A model generated the notes under the pieces. The model was not told the origin of the DNA and made no database searches. It saw only the letters and a list, made by a program, of their open reading frames with translations. Shown here piece by piece: positions 1 to 11,524 of a DNA stretch of 64,000 bases. The position numbers and the translations under genes are program-made. Numbering within the stretch: position 1 is the first letter of the stretch; each line of letters opens with the position of its first letter. Where the stretch lies: positions 8,750,772 through 8,814,771 of the forward strand of contig CM119265.1 in NCBI GenBank assembly GCA_051294375.1. Direction: 5' to 3'. This DNA comes from Paraspadella gotoi (lineage: Eukaryota; Chaetognatha).

Positions 1-2417
1 CCTTCCAGTCCCCGAGCCATCGTTGGACCACAACGAATTTTAAAGGCCCCAGCACCGCCGCGCCCGTTTCCTCGCCTTGTTCGCGATTTCCATTTGTCAT
101 TAATTTCAATTAAATATATTGTTTTCTTGCATTTCGGGAACGACGCTGACCCGAAAACCAAAAAGAGGAAGCATGAGCGAGTTTCAACCAAACGCCTGCG
201 CTGCCCGCTGTCAAGAAACTTGCTCGCTCCGCAGATGAAAATCCCCACAAGGATAAGTTTGAAATTGGAGTGAGGGGCAAAGGGCTCCGGGAAGGGAAGG
301 ACAATCATCCGAAGGATAATGGCCTTTTTTTTCCTCGATGATTTTTTTTCCTTCAAAATTTTACAATTTGAAATGCGAATGTAAATCGTTCGTCAAAAGG
401 TCGACCGAAAAATTTATTCTATTTCTTTCCACGCTAATCGATTCTCTTTATTTGTTTTCCTTTATTTCTTCTTTCTCTTCTGCTGCATTATTCCTTCCTT
501 TCATTTTCTCATCGTTCTTTCCTTTCGCTTTTCAAAACTTCCCAAGGCAAATTCAAGCGATCTTTTTTGTTTTCGCCCTTCAAGTCTGCCTGGACTCATA
601 ATCATTTTCTTCCTCTCAACTCACTCTCGTTTTCCCTTCCCCCCATCTGCACGGGGCCACCTTGAAACGCTGCATGGCAGTTTCTGGGGTGCTAGATTGG
701 TTCTGGGGCCAGCCCGCCCATGCCCCCTCCCGGGACGGCCTGCCAACGAAGTTGCGCCAGGGCGCGTCATTTCCCCGGGGCTTTAGGTGGGGCGCTGGCG
801 TCCGGGCGGGCTGATCCGAAGGGGGAACGCCGAAGAGGGCGCGTCTGTATCTGAGGGTTTGCGGCGCTGCTGCGTGACGGACTGCCGGCCGAGCGTTGAC
901 GAAGATTGACCTGAGTGAAATGCGGAAGATTTTTGCCGGTTTGGGGACGGCACCGAGGAAGGAAGATTAACGTATTATTGAAAATAAACAAAACTTTTTT
1001 TTTTCAAGAAATTGATTCCCCACAACAAACTAATTGATCCCACATGGGAGAAAAACAACAATACAAGTAATTTGAAACAAGAACGCAAATTTAAAGAAAA
1101 GCGCCCTTTATAAAAATATCCCTAACATATTATACTGTTAAAGGGAAAAATAAATGAAAATAAAAATTTGTAACACAACACGGAGGAAAATCTTAGATGG
1201 GCGAAGAACGGAAGTTTCGCCCTCACGAGGCTCACACTTCATTACTTAATTCCCTCAAAAATTGGGTGGCGAGTATCTCCGAGACCTTTTCCCTCATCGA
1301 CTTTCCTCATCGGCATACGAAAGAAAAAAAAAAAACACCGCAAATCTCCCCTGTGGGACATCCAGCCATTTAACGTCTTTCTTATTAAAAAATGATAAAT
1401 AAAATATGGAGAAATGTTTAACGTCGTCTGGGCCGGGCGTGAGGCAGATCGGGGGGGAAGAAACCGAATGGCGCCGGCCGCGAAAAATCCGTTTCGGGCG
1501 TCTCCGTCCGATTTCTTTTTACCCCCTTTTCCCTACTTAAGATCCGTTTCCGTTTTCCTTTCGTTCTTTTCCGTCATCAGATTATGTCCTTGTATAACCG
1601 TTTCATGATAAATATTTACTATATATATATTTGTCTTCCTTTAACTTGCTTACTTATTTTACATTATTTTATAGTTTCTTATCTTCTTAAAATTTTTTTT
1701 GGGGGGGGGGAAATTTTGCATATTCGTCCCTTTTTTTTTCTTTATTTTTTTTCTTTTATGTGGGGTGCCACTTACATTTTATTTTCCCCCCCCGCTTCCC
1801 ATCCCCCCTCTATTTTTCCCCCCCCGCTCCGGGCTTCTTAAAGTTTTCCTCCTGAACCACTCACTCCCCCTTTCTTTTTTCGCCAAGTCCTCAAATCGAC
1901 CTTGTTTCATTCGCAGTCCTATCTTCGCTTTCACCTCCAAACTTCAATTTGGCCTCCCATTTTTCTTCGCATCCATTGTTCCAGCTCCTAGTTTTTTTGA
2001 TTCATACATCTGGATTTATAATTTGTCACAGTTTTCCCTACTTCAGGTCTTTTCTATTTTCTCTATTTCTTCGGTCCTCCTCTCTCTCTTGTCTCCATCT
2101 TTTCATTGACCAACCGATCTGCAAAACTCACCTCGCAATCCGACCTTCATTTTCCTCTTCTTTTTCCACTCCCGCATCGATTTGTCTCACACTTTCACTT
2201 TATCCACCCATTCACTTTTTTTCCACTCCTTCCTTTCTTCCTCGAACCAAACGGCCTCACATAAAATTACAGTTCGCGCATAAATCGTCGAGTTTAAACA
2301 TCTCAGCAGATATCTCCTGGGGTTATCAGGTGTTCTGGTTTGTTGTCACCTATCTGCATACTCATTAGGCCTTGCTTTTACGTAATCAGATATGAAAACT
2401 AAATGACATGGAGAGTA

Positions 2418-2460
2418 AAGCATTAGATGTTTTAACAATTATTTAAAAAATCTAATGCTT
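2418..2460. other. Hairpin with 11-bp perfect stem
   Basis: AAGCATTAGAT (2418-2428) and ATCTAATGCTT (2450-2460) are exact complements around a 21-nt loop; the sequence TTAGATGTT occurs again just after. The duplicate is at 29558-29600. Function unknown. Confidence 0.6.
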
Positions 2461-2759
2461 ATATTAGATGTTACAACATTCATCACTTTTCAGGATTACT
2501 GACCCAGTATCATCGGAATATAAAAAAGCCGACCGTTCGCCCCATTGACGCCACTCTTCGCACGTATGACGCCGTACGGTTCCCGGCATTTGACGCCAGA
2601 ATTCGCCAGCATTGCGACGCCGTCCTTACGTTTCCGTTGCACTTATCGATTACCGCGACGGCCGGATGCGTTTGGCGGCGCCGACGGCTTAGACGACGGC
2701 GCGCGAACGAGGCGCGTTGATGACGGTTTGGGCGGTGGCTTACGAAGATCTGCGGGACG

Positions 2760-2930
2760 CGAGCAGAGAGAGATGTGGAGAGAAAGCAAGAGAGAGGAGA
2801 GAGAGAGATACCGAGAGAATGAGAGATAGAGAGAGAGGGATTATGAGAGAGAAGAGAGAGAAGGCCATGCCGCTGAGAGAGGAGGAAAGAGAGAGAGAGA
2901 GAAAAGGACAGAGAAAAAGAACGCGGCAGT
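2760..2930 (+). repeat. (GA)n microsatellite (also 29900-30070)
   Basis: An interrupted GA tract directly after a CpG-rich segment (2540-2760) that contains several GACGCC words. Confidence 0.92.
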
Positions 2931-4161
2931 GATGAGGTGTTTGATCGTAGCCAGCGAAGTGGAACAAATAGCTAGGAAAATTAAAAAAAACGCCAGATAG
3001 TCAATTTGGCATAAAACGATGATTTATTTCTGTTTTCCATTAGTGAACAGCAATCGAATTAAAAAATGAGTTGACATTGGAATGAATTTGGTTTTGGTTA
3101 TCTTATTCGGGTCGGGTTATACCGAAACATGAAACGAAGACCCCACCTTTTCGGATCGTGTCGGAAAATTCGAAAACCTTGAAAAAAAAAAATGATTTAT
3201 TTAATTATATATCTATTTATAAAAACACCTTGTTCTCAATTTTTAATTTTGTCATTTCTTTCCCTTCCTTTATCTCATTCAAAAGAAGAAATGCAAAGAA
3301 AAAAAAAAAAACATTATATTGGCAAAAAAATTACAAAAAAAAAAAAAACCCCTTGACGAAATTGAGATCAATCTTGTTTTTTTTTAAATTTTTTTTAAAC
3401 GAGAAATTTTTAAAAACAAAAACGAGGCTTCGATTAAATCAAGGTCGTCATTTTAAATCCGGACCGGCGTTTGACGACCGTTGACGCTGACGGTATTCCC
3501 TACTGGCGGGTGTCGGATTTCCGCCTCCCCGCCGTCTTTGGTGTTTATGCCACTTTTTACGCTTGGATTTTGAATATTCACTTACGACGAGGGCGTCAGG
3601 ATCTGAGCGTAAGTCACGTTAGACGCTTGAAAAACCCAGACTCTTTACCTAGATTAAAAATTTGAAATAAAAATTTTGACGGGGCGTCCGGACACATTCA
3701 TAAAGACCTTTTAATAATTGCGTACTATTAAAACTTATGTAAAATTTTAAGAATGAATATAGGTACGTTAATAGCCTTACTTGTTAAATAAGACGTACGT
3801 GAAAGTTGCAGATCAAAATTCGAATTGTTAATTCAATGAACCAGTCTTGGACTGTAAAAACATTGATCATTAATAAAAAAAATTTGTTTTAAAATTTTCT
3901 CAATTTTGCCATACATAGCTTACCATAGCAAATGTAAAAATATTTTTTAAATGATGTTTTTTAGTTTTGAACAGCAGATTCGAATTCCTCATAAAAGTTT
4001 TATTAAAAGAAACATATAAGATTCTTAATCAAAAATTCTTTCATTAAGTTAGCAAAAAAATTTTAAAAAACTATATTTTTATACTAAAATTTAATTAATA
4101 GGTTAATCAACTTAATAGATTTTTTAGGGATATTTGATTACTATAATTAAGTCTTATGGAA

Positions 4162-4185
4162 ATAACTCTTAATAAAAAGAGTTAT
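4162..4185. other. Hairpin with 9-bp perfect stem
   Basis: ATAACTCTT-aataaa-AAGAGTTAT in AT-rich DNA. The duplicate is at 31302-31325. It may be chance. Confidence 0.4.
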
Positions 4186-4600
4186 ATTTCCTTTTATCAT
4201 TCTCAAAAAAAAACAAGCAATAAAAAATAAGTGAATTCCTCTTCAAAGTCAAGACGATATATTTTAAAATATCCATTATCGTTGCTATTCGTGAGGCGAA
4301 TTGAGCGCGAAGAACGAGTTCAATAACCAAAACAAGGAATACAAAACAACAACAACAACAAGAAAACGGCTCATTCTTTCAGCGCCACGTCTCTCGTCTA
4401 TTTTGCTTTGTTTACATGAAAATCATTTCTCCTGTTACCATTTGAGTGCGGAGAAATTCAAGTGTTGACGCATCTTAAGGTTTGCCGTTCAAATCATATC
4501 ATGATCCTTTATTTTTCTTTTTTTTCATTCATTGACTCAATAATTAGTCATTTGAACTCGACCGTATTGAGTTCTTTATGGTAAAGACCTTTGACTCTGA

Positions 4601-4735
4601 TCATAACATCTCACTCTCTCTCCTCATCTCTCTCTCTCCTCTCGCTCTCCATCTCTCTCTTACTCATCTCGTCTCTCTCTAATCTCCTCATCTCTCCTCT
4701 ACTCTCTAACTCTCGTTCACAGTCACACTAGCTCT
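4601..4735 (+). repeat. (CT)n-rich microsatellite (also 31741-31875)
   Basis: CTCTC runs with interruptions. Confidence 0.9.
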
Positions 4736-4844
4736 CACTAAACTTTCACCTGGTGGCAGTTTCCCGTTCCTTACGAACTTCACATCGCCTACCTTTAGTC
4801 TTTTTAGCCCTCTTAACTTTGCTCAAAATCATGTAGATTACACT

Positions 4845-4897
4845 TATTATTATTATTAATTATTATTATTATTATTATTAATTATTATTATTTATTA

Positions 4898-4928
<31 letters not shown>

Positions 4929-4950
4929 TTATTATTATTATTAATTATAT
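4845..4950 (+). repeat. (ATT)n microsatellite (also 31985-32090)
   Basis: ATT trinucleotides interrupted by AATT and TTT. Confidence 0.93.
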
Positions 4951-7034
4951 TACCTACGATATACCCAATTATATTGTCATCACCCTAGTTAGTCGTGACT
5001 AGTGAAAGACAAAGAGATGAGACGGAGACGACGACGAAGACGACGACGAGACATCTCTTTTAAACCCTCTCCACTTTCTTCACCTCTCCTTTCCCGCTCT
5101 CTCCATTCCATTCACTTACCCTGATACCCGCTCAACTTCCAAGGCCTTCGCCTTTACCCAAACCCCCCAAACCCATCCTCACTTTAAAACAATAACCTGT
5201 CCCGGCGCGAAGCTGCGACTCCACGGATTGCAAGCGTGGAGTTCTGAATTCCTCGCAACGACCGGAATGTGTCGGACAGAGGCGCGCTCTCCGATTGGAC
5301 GGGGGCCGGGGCGTGGGGGAGAGGGAAGAGGGGTATAGGGGGTGGGGTAATGGAAGGAGCGAGGCGTGGGATCTAGCATGAACTTTATCTTCTATTTTAA
5401 ATTCATTCGGGCAAGGAGATTAGAGGGTGACAGGGAAGTGCACGGATACTGGTGACACCAGGAGGGTTACAGGGACACTGCCACGGGCGACCCCCGGCTT
5501 GGCGGGAACTGTCATTAAAATGATCGTACTTAAGACAATAAGGAATGTATTTAGAAGTAAATTAACAAAGAACGGTATGCGAATGACCTAGGTACTAAAA
5601 AAAAAATGGGATTGAAGGTCCGGGAAGAAAGGATCGTCAGCGGAGAAAGCTATAGAAAGGACAAGGAGAAGTAAACAGTCAGAACAAACAGCAAAAGCGA
5701 CGAAAAGTAACGGAGGTAATTATAACACGAGAGAACACAGAGAACGAAAAGTCAGGGCGGAAGACCGACCAGGAGGATGGAATCTGGGAACAGTGAGGAA
5801 AGGAAGGACGTGAAATTCCGTGTAATGTCTCCCGCAGGACGAAATTGAAAGGGACGGATTAACGAGTTATATCTTTTCTTCTTATCTTTCTTTCCGATAT
5901 CGCGGTCGAAATCTTCTTCCTCCTTCTGTGTGTCCTCCTCAGAAATCCAGAAAGCAATTTTTTTTGTAAACAAATAGAAAGGAAAAAAAAGAAGCGGTTC
6001 CATACACTTTCGGGATTTTTTCTTTTCTTTTTTTTTTCTTCTCAAATTTCCGCTTTCATACTATTTTCCTTCATCTCCCTCTCCTCTTTCTTAGCATCCG
6101 AAATCCAAAAGGCTGGTATATTTATTATCCTATTTATCTAACTTTTCCTTTCTCCTACCCATCTTACGTCGCGTCATTCCAGAAAAACGCCGTTATCGTT
6201 TTTTTCTTTTATTCTCTTTCTATCAGCGATATTTGTAAGTACAATACGGGGAACGCGATATCGGGGCCGTAGAGTCTTGACTTATCTTTTTCTTTTTCTT
6301 TATTTTCGTTTATTTTCTTACTCTAGTTCCTTGCGTTATTCTCTTTGTTCCCGTACTGATGGTCTTACCTTACCTAAATCTCCGACTTAACACGTCATCT
6401 CATCTCTCTCTCCTCTCTCATCATCTCTCTCTTCTCTTCTTTCTCTTCTCTCTCTCTCTCTCTGTCTCTCGCTCTCTGCTTTCTGCTCTTCATTTCTGCC
6501 CCAAACTCGTCCGCTTCTTCTTCACCGTCATTTTTTTATGGGTTCTTTCTCCGTCGATGCTCCAAATCCCGATATTATTTTTTCTCTTCCTCGCTTACCT
6601 ACCTACTAAAAATAATTATCATATAGGACCTGCTTCTCACAGTGCAAAATAAAACAATACATTACCAAATACACATAACAAGGAAATAGACCTCGACCTC
6701 TTGGTGTTTATGTTTACTATATGACAATATCTATATTTAGACAATAGAGCCCCAACGTATAAACAATGATTTTCGCGATTTCAAAAAATTTCTCGGATTT
6801 GGAGACTTTTTAGAATTAATAAAAATATAGACCGTAAGAATTTAAAAAGGCGTAGCTGCGCCAATATAGTTAGGTATTTGATATAATTTTTAATGCTCCA
6901 GTAAATTATATAATGTGCGTCATCATTTAGATCTAGGTTAATTATAACTAGAACCCACAGCTCGATGGCCCACTTTAAAGGCAGCGCGTCTCTCGAATTG
7001 CCGAAGTCGTTGACTCCTCCACGCCCCCTTCATT

Positions 7035-7082
7035 CTCTCTCTTCTCGTTCTCTCTCTCTCTTCAGTCTCTCTCTCTACTCTC

Positions 7083-7138
<56 letters not shown>
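7035..7138 (+). repeat. (CT)n microsatellite (also 34175-34278)
   Basis: It includes a nearly pure run of more than 50 bases. The Ser/Leu and Arg/Glu ORFs across it are artefacts. Confidence 0.95.
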
Positions 7139-7141
<3 letters not shown>

Positions 7142-7999
7142 TTTACCAAACCCGCGGGGGAATCCTCTTTTTTTTCGAATGAGGTAACGCAATCTCATGT
7201 AAATGCCTTCGATCGGATCAATTCGGTTATAAAACTTTGTTCATAAAAGTCAGGTCTTTCACTTATTATTCTCGTATTTCTTTCGCGCATAGCATTTTTG
7301 TATACATGAAATATTCTTTCTTACTGCTCCAATTATTTGATTGTATTTATTTCATACATTTATTCTTTCGAACGTCATTCCATCATTTCATCCGATTGTC
7401 TTTTTTTTTATTTCTTCCATCGCGTTTTGGAACCATATTTTCTCGTCTTTTTTTATATTTATTCCTCATGCCTCCGCGGTCGTATCGCTCGTTACGGGCG
7501 CTCGCCATGGGATAACAACGCGTCGATATTAAGAGGACGCAGTCCTAATCGACTCAGTTTTCGCCATTTGCTCCTTTTTGGTCGGAGTCGGCATGCCCCT
7601 TCTAATGTCTCGCCTCTCCGAGGGGGTTTTGGCTTAAGAATTTTTTTTTCTATATTTCTATCTTTATTATTTTTTCGGTTTGTTGCACTTAAGGAACAAA
7701 GATAACGGCCTACCAGGAATCATTCGTCTTGGGAACCAAAAGTTTGATGTTTGTAATTTTTTCTTCTTTGAAGTTAACACTTTTTAATTTTTGGCTCATA
7801 AAGTTAGTGAAGTTTCGGCGTAGAAGCATGAGAAAGAAAAAAACTTTTTTCAGATAACAGATTTTCAACATTTTTAGCTTCACTTAATAATAATTATACT
7901 CAAATTTTGACACGTCTTTGATAAGGGGTTTGATTTTACTTAACTAACCATAGCTAATAATCAGATGAAAATCAACAGCACTTTTCTTTTCTCTACCCG

Positions 8000-8605
8000 A
8001 TGCCCCTCACATTTATTAATCCGTCCCATTACCCCCCCCCTCTCACCGCCCCCCTTTCATTTTTTTTCTTCAAATTGACTTCTTACAACACGGCCCGATT
8101 GATTGCTTGGTTTAAAGCCAGGACTCGTATTTTAATAATCAATAAATTTCCCCTTGTCATCAATAATGGTCGTTTTTGCATTGCAAGGAATTCCGATGCA
8201 GCTCAGAGTCTAGACGTTTTTCCGGAAGGTATACGCCCGTACCTTGGGGATTCACGAAGGTGGCTTATGAAAATCATTTTTTTTTTTTTTATACTAACGC
8301 TATACGACGCTAAAATCAAAGTGCGGCAAATTCTTTATTTTTTGCTCTCTTCTCTGCTCTTTCTCTCTCGTCTTTTGCAGACTTTGGCTCGGCGCACTCT
8401 GATTTTTGGAATATATTTATTTTCCGTCGGTGTTCGGCACGAGCGTTCTTCAACGTTATGCTGGCGCGACACGTCTATGAGCGACGAAAAGTCCCCCGTC
8501 GCTTGTTTGTTGTATGTGCCGAAGCCCCCCTCTGTATCTGAAAACCAACCAGACCCGTCGTCGCACTTGAGTTCACTCTTCTTTTCGCGTTTTTTTTTTT
8601 TTTAG
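8000..8605 (+). CDS. Longest uninterrupted ORF (201 codons), doubtful
   Basis: The frame is open for 201 codons, longer than expected in AT-rich DNA, and is duplicated at 35140-35745. A middle part (INKFPLVINNGRFCIARNSD) is not simple sequence, but both ends are Phe/Ser/Leu-rich from T- and C-rich DNA, and the stop falls in the first unit of the minisatellite. No domain, signal or neighbouring exon supports it. I consider it probably not a gene. Confidence 0.12.
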   Translation: MPLTFINPSHYPPPLTAPLSFFFFKLTSYNTARLIAWFKARTRILIINKFPLVINNGRFCIARNSDAAQSLDVFPEGIRPYLGDSRRWLMKIIFFFFILTLYDAKIKVRQILYFLLSSLLFLSRLLQTLARRTLIFGIYLFSVGVRHERSSTLCWRDTSMSDEKSPVACLLYVPKPPSVSENQPDPSSHLSSLFFSRFFFF

Positions 8606-9000
8606 GCAAACGCAAGTCTCCCGCCTTTCGTTTTGTTTTAGTTTTTTCCGTTTTTTGTTTTCTGGAGGTCAAACACGCATGTCTCCCGCGTTTTGTTTTT
8701 TGTTTGCTATTTTTGTTTAGATGTTTTTCGGTTTATCTTTTTAGGGTCAAACGCATGTCTACCCGCTTTGTTTTTTGTTTTTGTTTTTGTTTTTCTTCTA
8801 GGTCAAACAGCTGTCTCCCCGCTTTGTTTTTCTTTTTTTTGTTTTTTGTTTTTTAGGTCCAACGCACTGTTCTCCCACTTCTGTTTTTTGTTTTTTGTTT
8901 TTGTTTTCTTAGGTCAACGCATGTCTCCCGCTTTGTTTTGTCTTTGTTTTTTGTTTTTGTATTTTGTTTTCTTTAGGTCCAAACGCATGTCTCCGCTTTG
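8604..9000 (+). repeat. Seven-copy minisatellite with AGGTCAAACGCATGTCTCCC core (left duplicate)
   Basis: Cores begin near 8604, 8665, 8743, 8800, 8855, 8911 and 8975, separated by TTTTGTTTT spacers, so the period is about 55-78 bp. Each unit has a T-rich run followed by AGG, resembling a 3' splice site. The identical array is at 35744-36140. Confidence 0.88.
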
Positions 9001-9330
9001 ATTTTTCTTTTCTCCCCTAATTCGACTCAAAATTTTGTTTATCCCTTTTAACGGTTTTGTTTTTATATTTCATTCTTCCACCCCTCCCGAACGAATTTAA
9101 GTTTCCCCTCCCTTACTAATCCCAATGACTCGCTCTTATCCACCGGCGTTAACCCCGGCGTTAGGACTCACCTGACCATAACGGCTATGGATCTGATTTA
9201 CACCCTATGGAACCACTATTAGCGGCGGTCTTCTGCTCCATTCCCCCAAAAAAAAAATGCGGTTGATATAAAAAAAGGCGGCGCCAGGGTGGCATTGAAC
9301 TGGATCGCTTAAGCAAATGTTGCGCTGGTG

Positions 9331-9376
9331 CGGAGAGAGAGAAGGGGAGAGAAGGAGAGAGGAGAGAGAAGAGACG

Positions 9377-9417
<41 letters not shown>

Positions 9418-9435
9418 AGAAGAGCGAGAGAGAGT
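9331..9435 (+). repeat. (GA)n microsatellite (also 36471-36575)
   Basis: GA dinucleotides with a few GG and AA interruptions. Confidence 0.95.
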
Positions 9436-10206
9436 TCTCGGAGATAATTTGAGTCTTGCTGCTTATCGATATATTGCGGATTGTCAATTGTCAGTCAGTC
9501 TGTCAGAAAGTTTCAGGTTAATTTGCTTTAAAATTTATATTATGTACAGTAAATGAATAACTTGAATAAATCACTTCCAAGGAAGCTGGAGCTTACCAAA
9601 GCAAGGCGTAATCACCATTGATGTCTTGCTGCTTTTATAGCATCTCTCTCTCTCTCATGACTCTTTATCTCTTCTCTATCTATCTCTCTCTCTCTCTCTC
9701 TCTCGTCTCGTTTAGAATTTCATCTCAGTCCATTCGATCTCCATTTCGAACTCATGCTTTCCTTCTCGCGCCGACGCACATCCTCACCTTGAAAGGGCAT
9801 ATTTATGCGCTCTTCCCACTTCTTGCTCAACCCCCCCCCCCCAATGCTCCCTTCACCGGCTTCAAATTTTCTTTTTTTTCCCCCATTCCAAATCTCCCAT
9901 TCCCCACCCCCCCCAAAAGGTCTTTCGACACCCTTCTTTCCAATTCTCCCTACCAATGTTCTCACTGGAGTAACACGATATTGATTATGTTTTCTCTTTC
10001 TCCCCGACGACGGACGACGACGACGCGACGAACGACGACGAACGACGCGGCGGCGGCTTTGAATTCCTCGAGATATTAACTCAATCCAATCAGGTCGACT
10101 TATCTCTTTAGTTTTTTCTTTTCTTTCTCCCCCCCCCTCTCTCTCCTCTTTCTGTCTTTTCACTTCCTTTTTATATTTTTTCTCTATCTTTTGCTTTCTT
10201 CAAGTT

Positions 10207-10433
10207 TGACGCTTTCTCTCTTCGTCTGCCAGATGCGCCCATTGGCCGCGAAAAAAGGGATCGGCTAATGACGAACATTGGATGGGATTTCTTTTACTTG
10301 TTCACTTTTTTCAAATCTTTTTTCTTTTTTACTTTTCCTTTTTTTTCTCGAAAGTGGAGGTCGCAAAAGGAGGCGGAGGAGAGAAAGAAAATTGTTTCGC
10401 TTTCGCCCGACGACGACGGCAGGATGAGAAAGA
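10207..10433 (+). repeat. Noisy end of the left duplication copy
   Basis: It aligns to 37347-37575 with many single-base insertions, deletions and changes, stopping where the right copy enters (GA)n. This is typical of a low-coverage contig end. Confidence 0.75.
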
Positions 10434-10458
10434 NNNNNNNNNNNNNNNNNNNNNNNNN
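10434..10458. other. Assembly gap (25 N)
   Basis: Twenty-five N; a gap of the same size occurs at 42914-42938, so the length is likely a placeholder. Confidence 0.99.
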
Positions 10459-11524
10459 ACGGGTGACTTTGATGCCCAGGTTTGAACCAATTGTCTATAT
10501 TTTCTTTCACTTCGAAATTTTTTTGTTCGGGCATTTAAACTTACGCCGTTACAATATGGACATAAAGTGGCAAACTGTGGGCAGGCCAAGGCTTAAGGCA
10601 AGGAGGAATAACATGACATTTCAACGAAATCAATTTAAGAGTTATTCCGGTTAAACAAAAAAGGGAACACAAATACTCCACTGTGACGGATTACGATTTT
10701 TTCGGATCGTAGGCAGTATAACTGGTTGCTGGTGTGTTTCTTCTCTAAATCTACTGGAGAGCGTTCCTGTTGTGGTACGGTACAAATATTAGTCATCAAT
10801 AAAGAACAGGCTTTTTAACGTAAAGAGGGCGTTTATCCGAATTTGTTAAATATTAAACATCTGTGGGGTTTCTTTTTTTTTTTATGGGGTCGAATGGGAT
10901 TTACACGGTCGGGGCCCCTTACTATTTTCGTTGTTATGGTAATAATTGGTTAGCTTATATGTAATTTAAAATTGTTTGTAATTTCGTTCTAGGAACATCT
11001 CTGTCAATCTTTTTTTTCTTGAAAAAACGTGAATTATGATTTCGGTTTTGGGTCCAAAGCGGGGGGAATAACAATCAAAATAATGAATAACTATAAATAG
11101 TACAATGTACAAAGTTATTTCTTTCTCCGCGGAACGTTAATTAGCTTTTTTTCCCAGACATATGAAAGCCGTATTTTAGATCAGTGCCGACCTGTTTGGA
11201 TGAGAGTTATGAAGGGACAGGCGATGGACCGCTGTGGGGTTCGGGACTTCGCTTGGGTAAAGTGGGGCTTTTGAGGGAAAGTCGCCTTCACTTTGTATCA
11301 TCGATTTAGTCCAAGGGTTTTATTGTATTGTTGAATTTAGGTTACCGGGGTTTTTCGGGAGGTTACAGATAAGGGGGAAATCAAAATGAAGAGATATACG
11401 TTCGTTTTTATTCTTTTTTTTTTAGGAGTGTAATAAATATATTTTGCTGAGTCTTATTTTTTTCCCCAGTTTTATGTTTTTGATGGCCCTCTATTCTTTT
11501 GAATTTTTGTACTCATTGAATTAG
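10459..11524. other. AT-rich sequence with no gene seen
   Basis: Only short ORFs and T runs. It may be 5' flank or intron of the candidate gene that follows. Confidence 0.4.

Larger units (their letters stand above)
1..10206 (+). repeat. 10.2-kb direct duplication, left copy
   Basis: Every line compared is identical to 27141-37346 (offset 27140), including homopolymers and microsatellite lengths. The copy begins at the first base of the window and becomes noisy after 10206 before a 25-N gap. No gene was recognised inside. Ten kilobases with no difference, in repeat-rich DNA, points to one locus placed twice. Confidence 0.95.

Noticed and set aside
6938-7246. Long Ser/Leu and Arg/Glu ORFs on both strands
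   Set aside because: They are (CT)n and (GA)n microsatellites, open in all phases; the same applies at 2740-2967, 9185-9556, 38715-39090, 42010-43680 and 54688-55078.
8604-9000. CRISPR-like array of repeats and spacers
   Set aside because: The cores vary, spacers are all T/G-rich and similar, spacing is uneven and the DNA is eukaryotic; it is a minisatellite.
1-10206. Ancient segmental duplication with gene content
   Set aside because: There is no divergence and no gene; the duplicate looks like an assembly product.
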